A stretch of 64,000 nt of DNA from Planctomycetota bacterium. Its GTDB lineage: Bacteria > Planctomycetota > UBA1135 > GCA-002686595. Below, in pieces: positions 59,325 to 64,000 of the stretch (its first letter is position 1; the number at the start of each line of letters is the position of its first letter). The DNA is taken from positions 62,001 through 126,000 of the forward strand of contig JAEUHZ010000028.1 of NCBI GenBank assembly GCA_016795205.1, given 5' to 3'. The notes under the pieces are model-generated. The model ran no database searches. It had not been told where the DNA came from and saw nothing but the letters and a program-made list of their open reading frames with translations. Both the position numbers and the translations under genes were made by a program.

Positions 59325-60257
59325 TCACTGCGGTCCGACGCTGTTCGCCGGATCGCCCCAGCCCTCGCTGAGCCAGGCGGCCCCATCCAGGAGCCGGGAC
59401 GAATCGAGCTGGCCGTCTCGATCGGCGTCGATGCACACGAGCGTGTCCGCGGGCCCCCAGGCGACATCCGGGCGCAAGCGCGCGAACAGGTAGCAGTGCC
59501 CACGCCCGGCGTACTCCGCGGACCAATGCGTGTCGTAGCCGGCAGCCAAGGCCGGCACGTGCAGCGCGACTCCCGCGGCGACGGGGCTGGCTGCGAGGGT
59601 CCGGACGCGGCTCACGAGGTCGACGTGGAACAGGTCGTTCGTGCCCGCATAGTAGACGAAGACCTTCGTCGTCGAGTGCAGGCTGGGCAGCACGCCGCGC
59701 ACGTCGCCCGTCGGCGCTCCCGCCGCGTCGACCAGGATCTCGTCTGCGGCGACGCGCGGCGGGAGCGTCCAAGTCGCACGCGGCGCGCCGCCACCCGTGG
59801 GAAGGACCTGCGCGACGCTGGGGGCTGGAGTGCCCAGCGCCGTGTGCATCGCAAATGTCCAGCGCTCCAGCACGGCGCGGCCGGAGCTCGTCCGACCTGC
59901 CACGCACACGTGGTAGTCATCGAGTGGAACCACACGCGTCGGCCAGTAGCTCGTGGCGAACACCTCGGACGTGTGCGTCCTCACGACCACCGGCAGCGGC
60001 GGAGGGACGGAGGTCTGGCGCCATTCGAAGGAGACGGTCTTGGCGAGCGGCCTGACCTGAACATCGCGATAGATGTCCGGCCCGAACCGCGTCGTGGGCA
60101 CCTCGTCCTGCCACAGCGCGGGGGGCGGTGCCGCAACGGGGAGCGAAGGCGCGGGTGGGGACTGGACGGCCTGCGCGGCAGCCGCCGCGCCGAGGGCGGA
60201 GGACGCCGTCATGCCGAGCACGAGGCTCCTCAGCAGGTCGATCGAGTCATGGGTCAT
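59325..60257 (-). CDS. secreted protein of unknown function with repeated beta motifs
   Basis: 310 residues with a hydrophobic signal (LVLGMTASSALGAAAAAQ, about residues 13-30) and a Pro/Ala-rich region. The rest is a beta-rich domain (VFVYYAGTNDLFHVDL, HVPALAAGYDTHWSAEYAG). Near the C-terminus DADRDGQLDSS resembles an EF-hand-type calcium loop. Family not recognised. The ATG at 60255-60257 overlaps the stop of the 34-residue ORF upstream, with which it is coupled. Confidence 0.6.
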   Translation of the reverse strand: MTHDSIDLLRSLVLGMTASSALGAAAAAQAVQSPPAPSLPVAAPPPALWQDEVPTTRFGPDIYRDVQVRPLAKTVSFEWRQTSVPPPLPVVVRTHTSEVFATSYWPTRVVPLDDYHVCVAGRTSSGRAVLERWTFAMHTALGTPAPSVAQVLPTGGGAPRATWTLPPRVAADEILVDAAGAPTGDVRGVLPSLHSTTKVFVYYAGTNDLFHVDLVSRVRTLAASPVAAGVALHVPALAAGYDTHWSAEYAGRGHCYLFARLRPDVAWGPADTLVCIDADRDGQLDSSRLLDGAAWLSEGWGDPANSVGPQ

Positions 60258-60358
60258 GGCTGCGTTCCCCTCCGTCGGAGCACCAGGGCGGCAGACGCGT
60301 CGACCAGCTCGAGCGCCCACCCGAGATCGAGCACCGAGACGAGCACCGTTCCGCCCAT
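60254..60358 (-). CDS. 34-residue small protein coupled to the secreted protein gene
   Basis: A 34-codon ORF from ATG 60356-60358, with a strong GGAGG ribosome site seven bases upstream and a TAGCAT -10-like element at 60372-60377. The product (GGTVLVSVLDLGWALELVDA and on to RRRGTQP) is a short amphipathic/hydrophobic segment with a basic end. Its stop TGA overlaps the next gene's ATG (ATGA at 60257-60254). Either it is a genuine small membrane-interacting protein, or a leader whose translation enables expression of the downstream gene. Confidence 0.5.
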   Translation of the reverse strand: MGGTVLVSVLDLGWALELVDASAALVLRRRGTQP

Positions 60359-60371
60359 GCGACCTCCTGCC

Positions 60372-60377
60372 ATGCTA
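60372..60377 (-). promoter_or_regulatory. -10-like TAGCAT before the 34-residue ORF
   Basis: Minus-strand TAGCAT ends 13 bases before the ATG at 60358. The short leader contains GGAGG as ribosome site. Confidence 0.4.
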
Positions 60378-60412
60378 GCGAAGGTGGGCGCGCCCCCCCG
60401 CCCCGCAGAGCG

Positions 60413-63649
<3,237 letters not shown>

Positions 63650-63659
63650 CGTGCCGCAG

Positions 63660-63665
63660 AGGTTA
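63660..63665 (-). promoter_or_regulatory. -10-like TAACCT ten bases before the amidohydrolase start
   Basis: Minus-strand TAACCT ends ten bases before the ATG at 63649. No ribosome site intervenes. Confidence 0.4.
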
Positions 63666-63694
63666 GCGGCCGCACGCGATCCCCGCTGCGCCCG

Positions 63695-64000
63695 TCACAG
63701 GTCCGCGATCACCGGCGCATGGTCGCTCGGCCCCGGACCCTCGCGCGCCGCGAGGTCGATCGAGCAGGCGCGGAGCGACTCGTACGCCGGCGGCGTGACG
63801 AGCAGGTGGTCGATGCGCAGGCCGGCCTGGCGCTGGTAGCCCTTCGTGCGGAAGTCCCACCAGGTGTAGTGCCCCCCCTCCTCGTGGAACTTGCGGAAGG
63901 CGTCCTTCAAGCCCAGCGACGTCAGGCCCGCCAGCGCGCGCCGCTCCGGCGTGCTGCACAGGATCTTCTCGTGCCACAGCGCCGGATCGTGCACGTCGCG
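63695..64000 (-). CDS. exonuclease III (endonuclease/exonuclease/phosphatase family), 5' end cut by the window
   Basis: Only the last 101 residues are inside the window. HYTWWDFRTKGYQRQAGLRI and DHLLVTP..., followed by the terminal GPSDHAPVIADL, match the C-terminal metal-binding and catalytic residues (Asp, His) of exonuclease III (AP endonuclease). It repairs abasic sites and removes 3' blocks. The amidohydrolase gene lies downstream on the same strand with 45 bases between. Confidence 0.85.
   Translation of the reverse strand, partial: RDVHDPALWHEKILCSTPERRALAGLTSLGLKDAFRKFHEEGGHYTWWDFRTKGYQRQAGLRIDHLLVTPPAYESLRACSIDLAAREGPGPSDHAPVIADL

Noticed and set aside
56969..59503. 844-codon minus-strand frame opposite the OtsA-OtsB fusion
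   Set aside because: The plus strand is an unambiguous trehalose synthase/phosphatase.

Overview
The window is very GC-rich (about 70 % by eye) bacterial chromosome with tightly packed genes on both strands, many start/stop overlaps of the ATGA or GTGA type, and frequent GTG starts. Lipoproteins with lipoboxes, an LpoB-like and two BamE-like envelope lipoproteins, a MacA/MacB-type export set and many signal peptides point to a Gram-negative-type envelope. My best guess is a Planctomycetota-like or other high-GC lineage such as Myxococcota. Nothing in the window fixes the phylum. I see no phage, integrase, insertion sequence or CRISPR array. Apart from one small palindromic element the stretch looks like core chromosome.

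Layout. 1-5.5 kb (minus): LpoB-like lipoprotein, a trypsin-like lipoprotein with an N-terminal FlgO/CsgG-like region, then a coupled trio of two small BamE-like lipoproteins and a molybdopterin oxidoreductase. 5.6-9.2 kb: membrane protein, divergent from two coupled GT4 glycosyltransferases. 9.24-9.49 kb: a short SelW/Rdx-family selenoprotein read through an in-frame TGA, with a bacterial SECIS-type hairpin just downstream. 9.5-15.2 kb: FHA protein, alpha/beta hydrolase, an ABC ATPase/membrane protein/TPR-like trio, DedA, RsfS. 15.3-20.4 kb: YyaL-type protein, membrane glycosyltransferase-like protein, secreted HExxH protein. 20.5-25 kb (minus): MacA-like adaptor, ABC ATPase and two FtsX-type permeases. 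25.3-31.3 kb: PolB-type exonuclease, a matrixin/IPT protein with a C-terminal sorting tail, small secreted proteins, a palindromic REP-like element and a cupredoxin. tRNA-Leu(GAG) is at 31.4 kb. 31.5-43 kb: large membrane-anchored unknown, aminotransferase, a structured intergenic RNA candidate, HPF, HD hydrolase, DsbD-N-like and thioredoxin-like proteins, PlsC, and an 886-residue secreted protein. 43-51.9 kb (minus): an eight-gene run with two thiolases, 3-hydroxyacyl-CoA dehydrogenase, two cyclophilins, enoyl-CoA hydratase, a LeuD-LeuC-type fusion and a LeuB-type dehydrogenase. 52-59.3 kb: SirB1-like, Lon-N-like, C26 amidohydrolase, small exporter-like protein, GH15 and an OtsA-OtsB fusion. 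59.3-64 kb (minus): secreted unknown preceded by a coupled 34-residue ORF, a giant TolB-amidohydrolase, and the 3' part of an exonuclease III gene.

Two window-wide points stand out. The SelW-like selenoprotein is invisible to ordinary ORF calling and implies that the organism decodes UGA as selenocysteine. At least eleven genes on both strands carry a TAnnnT hexamer 7-10 bases before the start codon, the geometry expected for leaderless mRNAs.
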